A model generated the notes under the pieces. The model did not search any database, was not told the DNA's origin, and saw only the letters and a program-made list of their open reading frames with translations. A DNA stretch of 64,000 nucleotides from Microtetraspora sp. NBRC 16547 (GTDB taxonomy: Bacteria > Actinomycetota > Actinomycetes > Streptosporangiales > Streptosporangiaceae). The position numbers were made by a program, and so were the translations under genes. Position 1 is the first letter of the stretch. Each line of letters starts with the position of its first letter. Location: assembly GCF_030268965.1 (NCBI RefSeq), contig NZ_BSSE01000015.1, positions 124,001 through 188,000 of the forward strand, written 5' to 3'. Positions 45,397 through 54,461 of the stretch are shown piece by piece.

Positions 45397-46371
45397 TCAG
45401 GATGAGACTTCGTAGCGGGTGGCGATCGCGGTGGCGCGGTTGCGCAGGAAGTTGCGCAACCATTGCGGGGCCAGGGCTTCCGCGTCCATGCTGAGCCGCC
45501 ACAGTGCCCATTTGGCGTGTCGTGAATCTTGGAAGGACACCTCCAGCCGCAGCCAGCCGTCTGCGTCGGGTTCCTCGGCGCGGACAGCCAGCGCGGTGCC
45601 CAGCAGGTCCTCCCGCCGCTCCGGGTTCACCCGTACCAGCACGGTGACTTGGTCGCCGCCGGTCCGAAACTGCGTGCTGCGTTCCTGCCAGGCCCGGTCC
45701 AAATCGACCCGGTCTGGACGCTGTGCGGGTTCGGGGAGTTCCTTGGCGGCCAAGATCCGGGACAACCGGTAGGTGCGGTCCGCGCCAGACCTCATGGCCA
45801 ACAAGTAGCCCCTGTCGCGAATGGTGACCAGGCCGATCGGGTCCACCGTGCGCCACTTCGGGGTCTGGTCCACAGCCGCGTAGTGGATCTGCAGCTTGTG
45901 TCCGGCGAACACCGCGCGCAGGACCTCGGCCGCTATGGCGTCAGGCACCTCCTCATCGACCAGCCGACGCGAGAGGAGGTCGGTCTCCGGGTCGATGAGC
46001 AATCGCTCGGCCGCGCCGGCTGCGGTGTCCCGATAGCTCTCGGGTAGCGCGTCAACCACTTTGAGCATCGCCGAAGCGAGCGCTGAGCCGAGGCCGAATG
46101 CCTGCGCGCCGCGCCGCGATCCGGCGACCAGCAGGGCAAGGGCCTCGTCGGGGTTCAGCCCGGTGAGCTCGGTCCGGAAACCGGGCAGCAACTCGAAACC
46201 GCCGTGCCGGCCGCGTTCGGCGTAGACCGGGACGCCGGCTGCGGACAGCGCCTCGATGTCGCGCAGCACGGTGCGGGTGGATACCTCCAGCTCGCGGGCC
46301 AGCGCGGTCGCGGACAGCCGACCGTGCTGCCGCAGCAGCAGCACCAGCGAGACCAACCGGTCGGCGCGCAT
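45397..46371 (-). CDS. WYL-domain (YafY-type) transcriptional regulator
   Basis: 324 residues. N-terminal winged HTH (LSATALARELEVSTRTVLRD), then a WYL domain (about 140-215, IHYAAVDQTPKWRTVDPIGL and RGYLLAMR) and a WCX-like C-terminus. These regulators bind ligands or nucleic acids through the WYL domain. It is divergent from the RidA gene, and an inverted repeat (46393-46409) near its start could be its operator. Confidence 0.9.
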   Translation of the reverse strand: MRADRLVSLVLLLRQHGRLSATALARELEVSTRTVLRDIEALSAAGVPVYAERGRHGGFELLPGFRTELTGLNPDEALALLVAGSRRGAQAFGLGSALASAMLKVVDALPESYRDTAAGAAERLLIDPETDLLSRRLVDEEVPDAIAAEVLRAVFAGHKLQIHYAAVDQTPKWRTVDPIGLVTIRDRGYLLAMRSGADRTYRLSRILAAKELPEPAQRPDRVDLDRAWQERSTQFRTGGDQVTVLVRVNPERREDLLGTALAVRAEEPDADGWLRLEVSFQDSRHAKWALWRLSMDAEALAPQWLRNFLRNRATAIATRYEVSS

Positions 46372-46392
46372 ACGAGAACTTTATCGAAATAT

Positions 46393-46409
46393 ACGACAAA
46401 AGATGTCGT
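46393..46409. promoter_or_regulatory. Inverted repeat ACGACA-N5-TGTCGT between WYL and RidA genes
   Basis: Six-base arms separated by AAAGA, in an AT-rich patch about 22 bp before the WYL regulator start. A candidate operator for the divergent pair; pattern evidence only. Confidence 0.5.
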
Positions 46410-46507
46410 GATTAGTTGGGAGGCTCATCAACGCAACCAAACCGATGTCGGCTACCGAGCCGATGGACGTACGTACTCTCGATGAATCGAATAGAGCTGA
46501 TGTGGCA

Positions 46508-46903
46508 ATGGAGCGAACGGCGGTCAACCCGTGGGCGTGGTCGACGGAGCTGGGGTACAACCAAGGTGAGATCGTCTCCGGGCAGACCCGGACCCTGTAC
46601 GTCTCCGGGCAGACCGCGATGAGCGGCGGAGGCAAGCCCCAGCATGCCGGTGACATGGCGGCGCAGTTGGCGCTGAGCCTCGACAACCTGGAGGCCGTGC
46701 TCGGCGAGGCCGGCATGTCCCTCGCGAACCTCGTCCGGCTCAACGTCTACACCACCGACGTCGATCGGGTCTTCGAGCACTACGGCGTGCTGGCGTCGCG
46801 GTTGGGCGCCGCCGGGGTGGCACCGTCCACCACGATGCTCGGGGTGACACGGCTGGCGATCCCCGACCTGATGGTCGAGCTTGAGGGAACCGCCGTCGCG
46901 TGA
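46508..46903 (+). CDS. RidA-family (YjgF/UK114) protein
   Basis: 131 residues from the ATG at 46508, close to the family's usual length. Family pieces: LYVSGQTAM near residue 36, DMAAQLALSLDNLEAVLGEA, and NLVRLNVYTTDVD. The usual active-site Arg of true RidA (in a PAR motif near the C-terminus) is not obvious here; the end reads GVTRLAIPDLMVELEGTAVA. It may therefore be a RidA relative with another activity. In-frame ATGs at 46445 and 46463 are alternatives without better ribosome sites. It is divergent from the WYL regulator, which probably controls it. Confidence 0.85.
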   Translation: MERTAVNPWAWSTELGYNQGEIVSGQTRTLYVSGQTAMSGGGKPQHAGDMAAQLALSLDNLEAVLGEAGMSLANLVRLNVYTTDVDRVFEHYGVLASRLGAAGVAPSTTMLGVTRLAIPDLMVELEGTAVA

Positions 46904-46912
46904 TGTGACCTC

Positions 46913-46942
46913 GCCGCCTCCGGCAGGGCTGCCGGAGGCGGC
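46913..46942. terminator. Terminator after the RidA-like gene
   Basis: A perfect 13-bp stem (GCCGCCTCCGGCA and its complement) with a GGGC loop, 10 bp after the stop codon. Confidence 0.8.
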
Positions 46943-47080
46943 ACGAGTAGTAGGCGGGTGGGTTCGTCTGCTGCTCGACGTACGCCAGCGCCGCGGTGTC
47001 CGCGGACCCGAGTCCGCGGGGCCGGGTGACCGGCCGGCCTGGCGGGTCGAGCGCGCCCGGCTGGACAAGCCCGCCTGACC

Positions 47081-47794
47081 TTATGAGGGCTCGGCCGGGC
47101 CCTCGGACTCGCGGTCGACGGACTCGGAGGCGTCCACGGCCGAGTCGGAGAGGTGCTCGGACAGGTAGCGGCGGACCAGCCGCTTACACTCGGCGATCAG
47201 GTCCGGGTCGCCCTGCGGGTGGGCGCGGAAGGCGAGCTTGAGCACGGCGTCGGCCGCCTCCACCGCGACGATGAGCGCGCGACCGAGCCCCTCGTTCCTG
47301 GGCGCGCCGAGCAACTCGATGATGAGCGAGCGCAGCCGGTCGGCCACTATGACGTTGTTGTCCAGTGATTGGTCGAGCATCCGCCGGCTCTCGGGCAGCG
47401 CCGGACCGCCGGGCGTGGTCAGTATCTCGCCGAAGTCGACGATCCCGAAGCCCGGCATCGTCCGCTTCATCTCGACGAACTCGTCGATGACCAGGTCCAC
47501 CGCCTCGGTCCAGTTCTTCAGGGAGACCCCGGCCAGCCGGGCGGCCATCCGGTCGAGGAAGGCGTCGAGGTTACGCAGGGCGAGCGCGCGGACCAGCCCC
47601 TGCTTGTCGGGGAAGAACTGGTAGAAGGTCCCGATGGGTACCTCGGCCCGGCGGGCGACCTCCTTGGTCGTGAGCTGCTCATAGCCGACCTCGTCGAGCA
47701 GCAGAGCGCACTCGTCCAGCATCCGCTCGACCCGTTCCACGCTGCGGCGCTGGGAGGGGCGGCGGCGCAGCGTTCCACCCGCGGCGTTCGTCAT
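47081..47794 (-). CDS. TetR-family transcriptional regulator
   Basis: 237 residues. The N-terminal HTH (about 15-70) reads LTTKEVARRAEVPIGTFYQFF. The ligand-binding C-terminal domain (about 80-225) ends in an acidic Ser/Glu-rich tail. The ATG at 47794 is the first that fits the family. It is divergent from the second GH1 gene, with a palindrome between them, so it probably controls that glucosidase; most GH1 genes are controlled by LacI-type proteins, so a TetR partner is less usual. Confidence 0.9.
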   Translation of the reverse strand: MTNAAGGTLRRRPSQRRSVERVERMLDECALLLDEVGYEQLTTKEVARRAEVPIGTFYQFFPDKQGLVRALALRNLDAFLDRMAARLAGVSLKNWTEAVDLVIDEFVEMKRTMPGFGIVDFGEILTTPGGPALPESRRMLDQSLDNNVIVADRLRSLIIELLGAPRNEGLGRALIVAVEAADAVLKLAFRAHPQGDPDLIAECKRLVRRYLSEHLSDSAVDASESVDRESEGPAEPS

Positions 47795-47833
47795 TCGCCC
47801 ATTCTCTACCGGATGGCCCGATCGCGCGTTAAC

Positions 47834-47848
47834 ATGAGCATCACTCAT
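47834..47848. promoter_or_regulatory. Inverted repeat ATGAG-N5-CTCAT, candidate TetR operator
   Basis: A 15-bp inverted repeat in the 71-bp gap between the divergent TetR and GH1 genes, 17 bp before the GH1 ATG. It would overlap the GH1 leader or promoter. Confidence 0.55.
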
Positions 47849-47865
47849 ATCCGAAAGGGTGGCAC

Positions 47866-49146
47866 ATGTTCCTCTGGGGTACGGCTACCGCCTCCTACCA
47901 GATCGAGGGCGCGGTCTCCGAGGACGGACGCGGGGCCTCGATCTGGGACACGTTCTCCCACGAGCCCGGGCGGGTCCGGGACGGGCACACCGGCGACGTC
48001 GCCTGCGATCACTACCATCGCTGGCCGGAGGACGTCGCGCTGATGGCCGACGCGGGCCTGAACGCCTACCGCTTCTCCGTCGCGTGGCCGCGGATCCAGC
48101 CCACCGGGCGGGGCGAGGTCAACCAGGCGGGGCTCGACTTCTACGACCGGCTGGTGGACGGCCTGTGCGAGAAGGGCATCACCCCCGCACTGACGCTGTT
48201 CCACTGGGACCTCCCCCAGGCACTGGAGGACGAAGGCGGCTGGCTCAATCGCGACACTTCCGCATATTTCGCGGATTACGCGGCCATAGTGGCAGAGCGG
48301 CTGTCCGACCGGGTCAAGATGTGGATCACGCTCAACGAGCCGTTCGTGCACATGACATTCGGGTACGCCCTGGGCGTCCACGCGCCGGGCCGGACGCTCT
48401 TCCTCGACGCCCTCCCCGCGGCCCACCACCAGCTTCTCGGGCACGGTCTCGCCACGGCGGCACTGCGGGCGAACGGCGCCGAGCAGGTGCTGATCACGAA
48501 CAACTGCACGCCGGTGTGGCCGGCCTCGGACGCCGCCGAGGACCTCGCCGCCGCGGCCGCCTACGACGCCCTGCACAACCGGCTGTTCAACGACCCGCTC
48601 TTCGTCGCCTCCTATCCCGATTTTTCAGCGTTCGGGCTGGAAAAGATGGACTTCATCCGCGACGGAGACATGGAGACGATCGCGCAGCCGCTCGACGGGC
48701 TCGGGATCAACTACTACAACCCCACGCGGATCGCCGCCCCGTCCACCGACGCCCTGCCGTTCGACGACGCGGGCATCACCGGATACCCGACCACGGCGTT
48801 CGGCTGGCCCGTCGTCCCCGACGGCCTGCGCGAGCTGCTGGTCTCCCTCAAGACGACGTACGGCACGGCCCTCCCACCGATCTACATCACCGAGAACGGC
48901 TGCTCGTACGACGGGATCGACGACCAGGAGCGCATCGACTACCTCGACGGCCACATCACGGCGGTCAGGCAGGCCCAGGCCGAGGGCGTGGACGTCCGCG
49001 GCTACTTCGTCTGGTCGCTGCTCGACAACTTCGAGTGGGCCGAGGGATACCACCAGCGCTTCGGCCTGGTCCACGTCGACTTCGAGACCCAGGAGCGCAC
49101 CCCGAAGGCCAGCTACCACTGGCTCAGGCGACTGATCGCGGAGTGA
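47866..49146 (+). CDS. GH1 family beta-glucosidase (second copy)
   Basis: 426 residues, slightly shorter than usual because it begins directly at the core signature FLWGTATASYQIEGA. Acid/base Glu in TLNEPF, nucleophile Glu in YITENGCS, and [17 protein letters not shown] near the end. It is cytoplasmic. AAAGGGTGG precedes the ATG. It resembles the GH1 enzyme at 18259 in motifs, but it stands alone with a TetR gene rather than an importer. Confidence 0.93.
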   Translation: MFLWGTATASYQIEGAVSEDGRGASIWDTFSHEPGRVRDGHTGDVACDHYHRWPEDVALMADAGLNAYRFSVAWPRIQPTGRGEVNQAGLDFYDRLVDGLCEKGITPALTLFHWDLPQALEDEGGWLNRDTSAYFADYAAIVAERLSDRVKMWITLNEPFVHMTFGYALGVHAPGRTLFLDALPAAHHQLLGHGLATAALRANGAEQVLITNNCTPVWPASDAAEDLAAAAAYDALHNRLFNDPLFVASYPDFSAFGLEKMDFIRDGDMETIAQPLDGLGINYYNPTRIAAPSTDALPFDDAGITGYPTTAFGWPVVPDGLRELLVSLKTTYGTALPPIYITENGCSYDGIDDQERIDYLDGHITAVRQAQAEGVDVRGYFVWSLLDNFEWAEGYHQRFGLVHVDFETQERTPKASYHWLRRLIAE

Positions 49147-49184
49147 GCTGTGCTGAATGGCCGCGCCTGCGGAACCAGCGTGCA

Positions 49185-49733
49185 CTACCTGAGCGTCGGC
49201 GCCGGAGGGCGGTTCACAGCGCGGCTTGCGCGGTGCCGGCGTACCGCGTCACGGTTGGCGCACCGCTGGGAGCAGTAACGCTGCCGCCCGGTGCGGGAGG
49301 TGTCGGCGAAGATCGTGGTGCACTCGGTCACGGCGCACCGCCGGAGGCGGTGCATACCCCGCCCCACCAGGTGTAGTGCGGTACCGACGGAGATGAGTGC
49401 GAACAGCACGGAGCCGAGCGGCTGCCGGTCGTCGCGGTAGTGCAGGTGCCAGCCGTTGCGTGCATGGTCGGTCAGCCGCGGGTAGGCGGCGGACTCCGCC
49501 AGCATGCGGTTGACCAGATCGGCGCGCTCATGCTCGTCAGTGGCGTCGACTACCTCCTCCCACGCCTCCAGTACGGCATGGACGCGGTCCAGGTCCTGCG
49601 GCGTGACCGGGTGCTCCAGCACGAGCCCGGCGGCGCGGCAGCGGCCCGCGAGTTCCTCGGGGGTCGCCGGGCGCTGGTTGGCCAGGTCCGCGGCCAGGTT
49701 CACGACATCCTCGCCGTAAGGGTTGAGATGCAT
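49185..49733 (-). CDS. CGNR zinc-finger (ABATE-domain) regulator
   Basis: 182 residues. An N-terminal ABATE-like region (NPYGEDVVNLAADLAN) and a C-terminal CGNR zinc finger (RRCAVTECTTIFADTSRTG followed by YCSQRCANRDAVRRHR) with four Cys. Members are probable DNA-binding regulators with little experimental work. It is divergent from the GNAT gene (26-bp gap), so the two share a promoter region and are probably linked. Confidence 0.88.
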   Translation of the reverse strand: MHLNPYGEDVVNLAADLANQRPATPEELAGRCRAAGLVLEHPVTPQDLDRVHAVLEAWEEVVDATDEHERADLVNRMLAESAAYPRLTDHARNGWHLHYRDDRQPLGSVLFALISVGTALHLVGRGMHRLRRCAVTECTTIFADTSRTGRQRYCSQRCANRDAVRRHRASRAVNRPPAPTLR

Positions 49734-49759
49734 AAGACCATTACATCAGGCTGATCCGC

Positions 49760-50239
49760 ATGACACACCACACCGATGTACGGCAGGCATCGGAGAACGA
49801 CGTCGCGGAACTCGTACGCCTGCGGACGTTGCTGTTCGAGAACCTCGGCGGCGACTTCTTCAACCCCTCAACAGCGGGCGACGGCTGGCGGGACGCTCTT
49901 GCCGCGGTTCTGAAGGAAAAGCTGACGCAGGACGACGCACGGATCCTGGTCGTGGACGGCGACAACGGCCTTGCCGCCTGCGGTATCGGCACCATCGAGC
50001 GGTGGTTTCCCGGCCCGCACTCGCGGAACGGCCGGATCGGACACGTGATCGGCGTGGTCACCGATCCGGCGTATCGACGGCGTGGCCACAGCCGCGCGAT
50101 CATGCAGGGCCTGCTCGACTGGTTCCGGGAACGTGAGGCCGTCCGAGTGGACCTGTACGCCTCTCGCGAGGGTGAACCGCTCTACCGGGAACTCGGCTTC
50201 TTCGACCACCCTGACCCCGCGCTGTGCTGGCGCCCGTGA
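49760..50239 (+). CDS. GNAT-family N-acetyltransferase
   Basis: 159 residues, one GNAT fold. The acetyl-CoA loop is VVTDPAYRRRGHSRAIMQGLL (R-R-x-G-H/G-x-A type), and the C-terminal YRELGFF is typical. The substrate is unknown. The stop codon overlaps the GTG start of the following MFS gene by 4 bp, so both are translated together. Confidence 0.9.
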   Translation: MTHHTDVRQASENDVAELVRLRTLLFENLGGDFFNPSTAGDGWRDALAAVLKEKLTQDDARILVVDGDNGLAACGIGTIERWFPGPHSRNGRIGHVIGVVTDPAYRRRGHSRAIMQGLLDWFREREAVRVDLYASREGEPLYRELGFFDHPDPALCWRP

Positions 50240-51597
50240 CCAATGCTCGGCGTACCGGGCAATCGGCCACGTCGACCGGGACTCCCGGCGGCGCGTCGTC
50301 CGAAGCGAAGAATCGGATGAGCGGCGGCGGACTCACACCCCGCACGCGGCGATACCGGTGGGTCATCCTCAGCGTCGCCACCTTCACCCAGGCCGCCTCC
50401 GGTTTCTTCGTTCAGGGCATCGGGGCGACGGGCATCCACCTGCAACGCGATCTGAGCCTGAGCACGGCGCAGCTGGGTCTCCTGCTCTCGGCGGCCCACC
50501 TGGTCCCCTTGGTCGGGTTGCTGGTGGCCGGGGAGCTGCTGGACCGATACAACGAGCGCTGGGTCGTCGGGATAGGCGCCGGTTTTGTCGCCCTGAGTCT
50601 GGGTGCGGGAAGCGTGGCGCCGGGATACGGATCTCTGCTCCTTGTCCTGCTGATCGTCGGTGCGGGATACAGCACCGTTCAGCCCGGCGGCAGCAAATCG
50701 GTGGCGTCCTGGTTCGACGCGTCCCAGCGGGGGTTGGCGATGGGGATCCGCCAGGCGGGTCTGCCGCTGGGCGGCGTACTCGCCGCAGCCGTGCTGCCCG
50801 TCCTCGCCACCGGTCTCGGCTGGCGAGCGACGCTCACGGCCGGCGCACTCGTCGCTTTGTTGGGTGCCGTCGTTTTCATGTGCTTCTACCGTCGGCCGCC
50901 CGCCCAAAGCCCTCCTCAGAACAGCGCCCCTCACGACACCAAGTCGCATGCCTCGCTTACCTCGCGGTTTGGCGCGCGGCTGCAGATGCTCCGTGAACCG
51001 TCCATGATGAAGATCGTCTTGTCCGGCATGAGCCTGGTCTCGGTGCACAGCGGCGTAGGCGTCCTGACCGTGCTGTATCTGCACGAGGCGACGTCTGTCG
51101 AGGCAGGCCCAGCGGCCCTCGTCCTCGTGGCGGCCCAGGGGGCGGGCGTCGTCGGCCGCATCTGTCTGGCGGCCTGGAGCGATCGCAGCAGGTCTGGGCG
51201 CTACGCCTGTGTCCTGACCTGCATGGGCGCTGTGACCGTAGGGATGACGGCGCTGATGACTCCCGTGGGACATTCGCCTGCGGCAGCCTGCCTGCTGTTC
51301 ATCTGGCTCGGATTCTTCGGGATCGGCTGGTACGGCCCGTGGGTCGCCTATGTGGCTGAATCAGCTCCACCGGGCAAGACGGGATTCGCCCTCGGCCTGG
51401 CCATGGCCGTCAACCAGATCGCCGTCATCCTGGCGCCGCCCGCTCTCGGCCTGCTCAAGGACCTGACCGGCAGCTTCGTACCAGTCTGGGGTCTGCTCTC
51501 CGTGATGACCGTCGTCGCCCTGACGGTCATCGTCTGTAGAGAACGCCGACGTCCGCGCGGTCCCGCTCAACGGTTGACGTTCCCGGCCGACAGGTAG
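50236..51597 (+). CDS. MFS transporter
   Basis: About 453 residues with 12 predicted membrane helices and an early motif ELLDRYNERW resembling the MFS A-loop. A ~27-residue hydrophilic N-terminus precedes helix 1, and the loop between helices 6 and 7 is long and Pro/Ser-rich. The GTG at 50236 overlaps the GNAT stop (GTGA); a later ATG at 50317 is possible. Its link to an acetyltransferase and a CGNR regulator suggests detoxification or resistance, but the substrate is not predictable. Confidence 0.85.
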   Translation: MTNARRTGQSATSTGTPGGASSEAKNRMSGGGLTPRTRRYRWVILSVATFTQAASGFFVQGIGATGIHLQRDLSLSTAQLGLLLSAAHLVPLVGLLVAGELLDRYNERWVVGIGAGFVALSLGAGSVAPGYGSLLLVLLIVGAGYSTVQPGGSKSVASWFDASQRGLAMGIRQAGLPLGGVLAAAVLPVLATGLGWRATLTAGALVALLGAVVFMCFYRRPPAQSPPQNSAPHDTKSHASLTSRFGARLQMLREPSMMKIVLSGMSLVSVHSGVGVLTVLYLHEATSVEAGPAALVLVAAQGAGVVGRICLAAWSDRSRSGRYACVLTCMGAVTVGMTALMTPVGHSPAAACLLFIWLGFFGIGWYGPWVAYVAESAPPGKTGFALGLAMAVNQIAVILAPPALGLLKDLTGSFVPVWGLLSVMTVVALTVIVCRERRRPRGPAQRLTFPADR

Positions 51598-51658
51598 CGG
51601 GCCCACCGGCCTCCGGCAAGGACGGCCCAGCACCCGACGGTCACAGGATGCAGGCCGA

Positions 51659-52543
51659 TCAGAGCACGGAGACGTGGACGTGGTCGTAGTGGTTGGCGGT
51701 GATGCCGCCGCGGTTGGACATCATCCGCCAGCCCGCGCCCGTACGCATGTCGTAGAAGCGCTGCTGCCAGATGATGTACATGATCCCGTACTTGTCGGCG
51801 TTGTCGATGCACCACTGCGCCAGGGAGTCGCCACGCGCCTTGGCCACGGGGTCGGGCATGCGGCCGTTGCTCATCATGAAGTCACAGGCCCGGCCCTTGC
51901 CGTGCTCCCCCGGGTCACCCGGACGCAGGCAGCCCACGCCGAACGGCATCGGGAAGCCCTGCATGACCGCGCCGCGCAAGGTGATCAGGCGCTGGGTGAG
52001 GCCGGTCGCGGAGCCGGGGGTCTGGAAGCCGAACTTGGCCAGCATCTGCTCGACCTCGCGCTGCCTGGCCTTCAGCTCCTTGATGTGCTTCTCCAGCTTG
52101 GCGATCTTCGCGTCGGCGTCCTTCGCGGCCTTCTTCTGCTCCGCGATCAACGTCTTGATCGAGTTGAGCCGCTGCGTCTTCTCGCCGGAGAGGTAGGTCA
52201 TGATCGAGTACGCGCCGAGGTCGGTCTGCGGCATCAGTAACTGGGAGTCGTCGAAACCGCCGCCCATGTAGGAGGTCTGGGCGTATGTCGCCAGCCGCCG
52301 CTCGGCGGCGGCCTGGGACAGCTTGAGCTTCTTCAGCCGGGCGGAGGAGTTCTCCGCGAGCTTCTGGGTGTCCTCGAGGCTGAGGATCTCCCCGCGGTAC
52401 GCCTTGGTGAGCTCCGCGGCCTCCTGGGTGAGCTTCTTGAGGCGGTCCTGCTCGCCCGGCGCCGCCTGCGCGCCGGGTACGGCGAGCGTGCCGAGGAGCG
52501 CGGTGAACATCACCGCCAGGCCGACCCAGCGCCCCGGTTGCAC
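51659..52543 (-). CDS. Secreted coiled-coil protein with C-terminal ARB_07466-like domain
   Basis: 294 residues from a GTG at 52543 with a strong purine-rich site (AGGGGGGAT). A Sec signal peptide (LAVMFTALLGTLAVPGAQA) is followed by a long coiled coil (about 30-170, Lys/Ala/Glu/Gln-rich) and a C-terminal globular domain of about 120 residues (GQ-free core GCLRPGDPGEHGKGRACDFM, NHYDHVHVSVL). This is the plan of actinomycete cell-wall proteins that resemble NlpC/P60 hydrolases but carry a different end domain with His/Asp residues. The role in the envelope is inferred. Confidence 0.82.
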   Translation of the reverse strand: MQPGRWVGLAVMFTALLGTLAVPGAQAAPGEQDRLKKLTQEAAELTKAYRGEILSLEDTQKLAENSSARLKKLKLSQAAAERRLATYAQTSYMGGGFDDSQLLMPQTDLGAYSIMTYLSGEKTQRLNSIKTLIAEQKKAAKDADAKIAKLEKHIKELKARQREVEQMLAKFGFQTPGSATGLTQRLITLRGAVMQGFPMPFGVGCLRPGDPGEHGKGRACDFMMSNGRMPDPVAKARGDSLAQWCIDNADKYGIMYIIWQQRFYDMRTGAGWRMMSNRGGITANHYDHVHVSVL

Positions 52544-52797
52544 GTGATCCCCCCCTGCAGACGGTCCGAAACTATAGAAGGTGATCTTGAAGGTCGCCAC
52601 CTGAACGGGCGATCCTGTACACGTTTCCTCCCATTTGCCGTTGTTTGTCGGGAATTGAGCAGCTTGCCAGGGCTGACAGAACATGATTCGGTCCCAATGG
52701 CGGGTCGGCACTTGTCCCGCGCCGCTGTGGCGCACACACTGTTCACCAACCAAGCATTCGCTCAAATCAGGCACGCCCGACCGGGAGGCGGACCAGC

Positions 52798-54234
52798 ATG
52801 CTTCAGCACGACAAACTCTTCATCGGGGGCGACTGGGTGGCCCCCGCGGGCACCGCGACCATCGACGTCGTGTCGCCGCACACCGAGGAGGTGGTCGGGC
52901 GCGTTCCGGACGGCACCGCCGCCGACATGGACCGAGCGGTCACCGCGGCGCGCGAGGCGTTCGACAACGGGCCGTGGCCGCGGATGAGCATGGCCGAGCG
53001 CGCGGCCGTCGTCGGGCGACTGGCCGAGATCTACGCGGCGCGGCAGAACGAGATCGCCGAAGTGATCACCCTGGAGATGGGGTCCCCGATCACCTTCTCG
53101 CAGCTCGCCCAGGCTCCGCAGCCGCTCGGGATGCTCCAGTACTTCGCCGAACTGGGCGCGACCTTCGCCGTCGAGGACGAGCGGCCGGGCATGTTCGGCT
53201 CCATCACCGTGCGCCGCGAGCCGGTCGGCGTCGTCGCCGCGATCGTGCCGTGGAACGTGCCGCAGTTCGTCATCATGACCAAGCTCGCCCCCGCCCTCGT
53301 CGCGGGCTGCACGCTCGTCGTCAAGCCCGCCCCGGAGACGCCGCTCGACTCCTACCTGCTCGCCGAGATGATCAAGGAAGCCGGGATCCCCGACGGCGTG
53401 GTCAACATCGTGGCCGCGGGCCGCGAGGCGGGCGAGCACCTGGTCTCCCACCCCGGCGTCGACAAGGTGGCCTTCACCGGCTCCACCGCCGCGGGCCGCC
53501 GGATCGCCGGGATCTGCGGCGAGCAGCTCAAACGGTGCAGCCTCGAACTGGGCGGCAAGTCCGCCGCGATCGTCCTGGACGACTGCGACCTGCCCTCCGC
53601 GATGGGCTTCCTGTCGATCGCCTCGCTCATGAACAACGGCCAGGCGTGCGTCGCGCAGACCCGCATCCTCGCCTCCAGGAGCCGCTACGACGAGGTCGTG
53701 CAGGCGGTGGCCGACATGGTCATGAGTCAGCAGGTCGGCGACCCCGGCGACCCGGCCACCGGCATCGGCCCGCTGGTCGCCAAGCGGCAGCAGGAGCGGG
53801 TCGAGGGATACATCAGGATCGGCATCGAGGAGGGCGCCAAGACGGTCGTCGGCGGCCTGGACCGGCCCTTCGACCGCGGCTGGTACGTCGCCCCCACCGT
53901 GTTCGCCGGGGCCACCAACGACATGCGCATCGCCCGCGAGGAGATCTTCGGCCCGGTCCTGACCGTGATCCCGTACGACGACGAGGCGGACGCGGTCCGC
54001 ATCGCCAACGACAGTGACTACGGCCTGTCCGGCACGGTGTGGACCGCGGACACCGACCACGGTATGGACATCGCCCGCCAGGTCCGCACAGGCACCTACG
54101 GCGTCAACATGATGAACACCATGGAGCCGTGCTCGCCGTTCGGCGGGTACAAGTCGAGCGGGCTCGGCCGCGAGCTCGGTCCGGAGGGGCTGTCGGCCTA
54201 TCTGGAGTACAAGTCGATCGCCCGCCTCGGCTGA
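52798..54234 (+). CDS. NAD(P)-dependent aldehyde dehydrogenase
   Basis: 478 residues, the normal length. Cofactor and catalytic motifs: VPWNVPQF, GSTAAGRRI, the general-base Glu in LELGGKSA and the nucleophile Cys in NNGQACVAQTRI, with EEIFGPVL near the end. It oxidises aldehydes to acids; the natural substrate is unknown. It is monocistronic and ends before a long hairpin. The 254-bp gap upstream is shared with the coiled-coil protein gene. Confidence 0.93.
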   Translation: MLQHDKLFIGGDWVAPAGTATIDVVSPHTEEVVGRVPDGTAADMDRAVTAAREAFDNGPWPRMSMAERAAVVGRLAEIYAARQNEIAEVITLEMGSPITFSQLAQAPQPLGMLQYFAELGATFAVEDERPGMFGSITVRREPVGVVAAIVPWNVPQFVIMTKLAPALVAGCTLVVKPAPETPLDSYLLAEMIKEAGIPDGVVNIVAAGREAGEHLVSHPGVDKVAFTGSTAAGRRIAGICGEQLKRCSLELGGKSAAIVLDDCDLPSAMGFLSIASLMNNGQACVAQTRILASRSRYDEVVQAVADMVMSQQVGDPGDPATGIGPLVAKRQQERVEGYIRIGIEEGAKTVVGGLDRPFDRGWYVAPTVFAGATNDMRIAREEIFGPVLTVIPYDDEADAVRIANDSDYGLSGTVWTADTDHGMDIARQVRTGTYGVNMMNTMEPCSPFGGYKSSGLGRELGPEGLSAYLEYKSIARLG

Positions 54235-54264
54235 GCGGGCCGCCGGGCCGGGGATGACACCCCA

Positions 54265-54330
54265 CCGGTCCCGTACGGCCGGCGGCGCATGAGGCATCAC
54301 CTCGCCGCCGCGCCGGCCGTACGGGACCGG
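54265..54330. terminator. Long inverted repeat between convergent genes
   Basis: Perfect 20-bp arms (CCGGTCCCGTACGGCCGGCG and its complement) with a 26-base loop, about 30 bp after the aldehyde dehydrogenase stop and before the convergent hydrolase gene. Confidence 0.75.
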
Positions 54331-54461
54331 GAGGCCGCCCAGCGCGCCCCCGCGACGCTGGGCCACACCATGACTACACGATGGTGCGCACCGATCTCCC
54401 CAAATCGGCGGATTGGACCACTCCCGGGGGATTTGATCCGCACAACTCAGGTAGACGCCCG

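Noticed and set aside
45074-45856. A 260-codon minus-strand frame upstream of the MerR gene
   Set aside because: It runs through the WYL gene in the wrong frame and has no domain; the free part (45113-45396) lacks a start and ribosome site.
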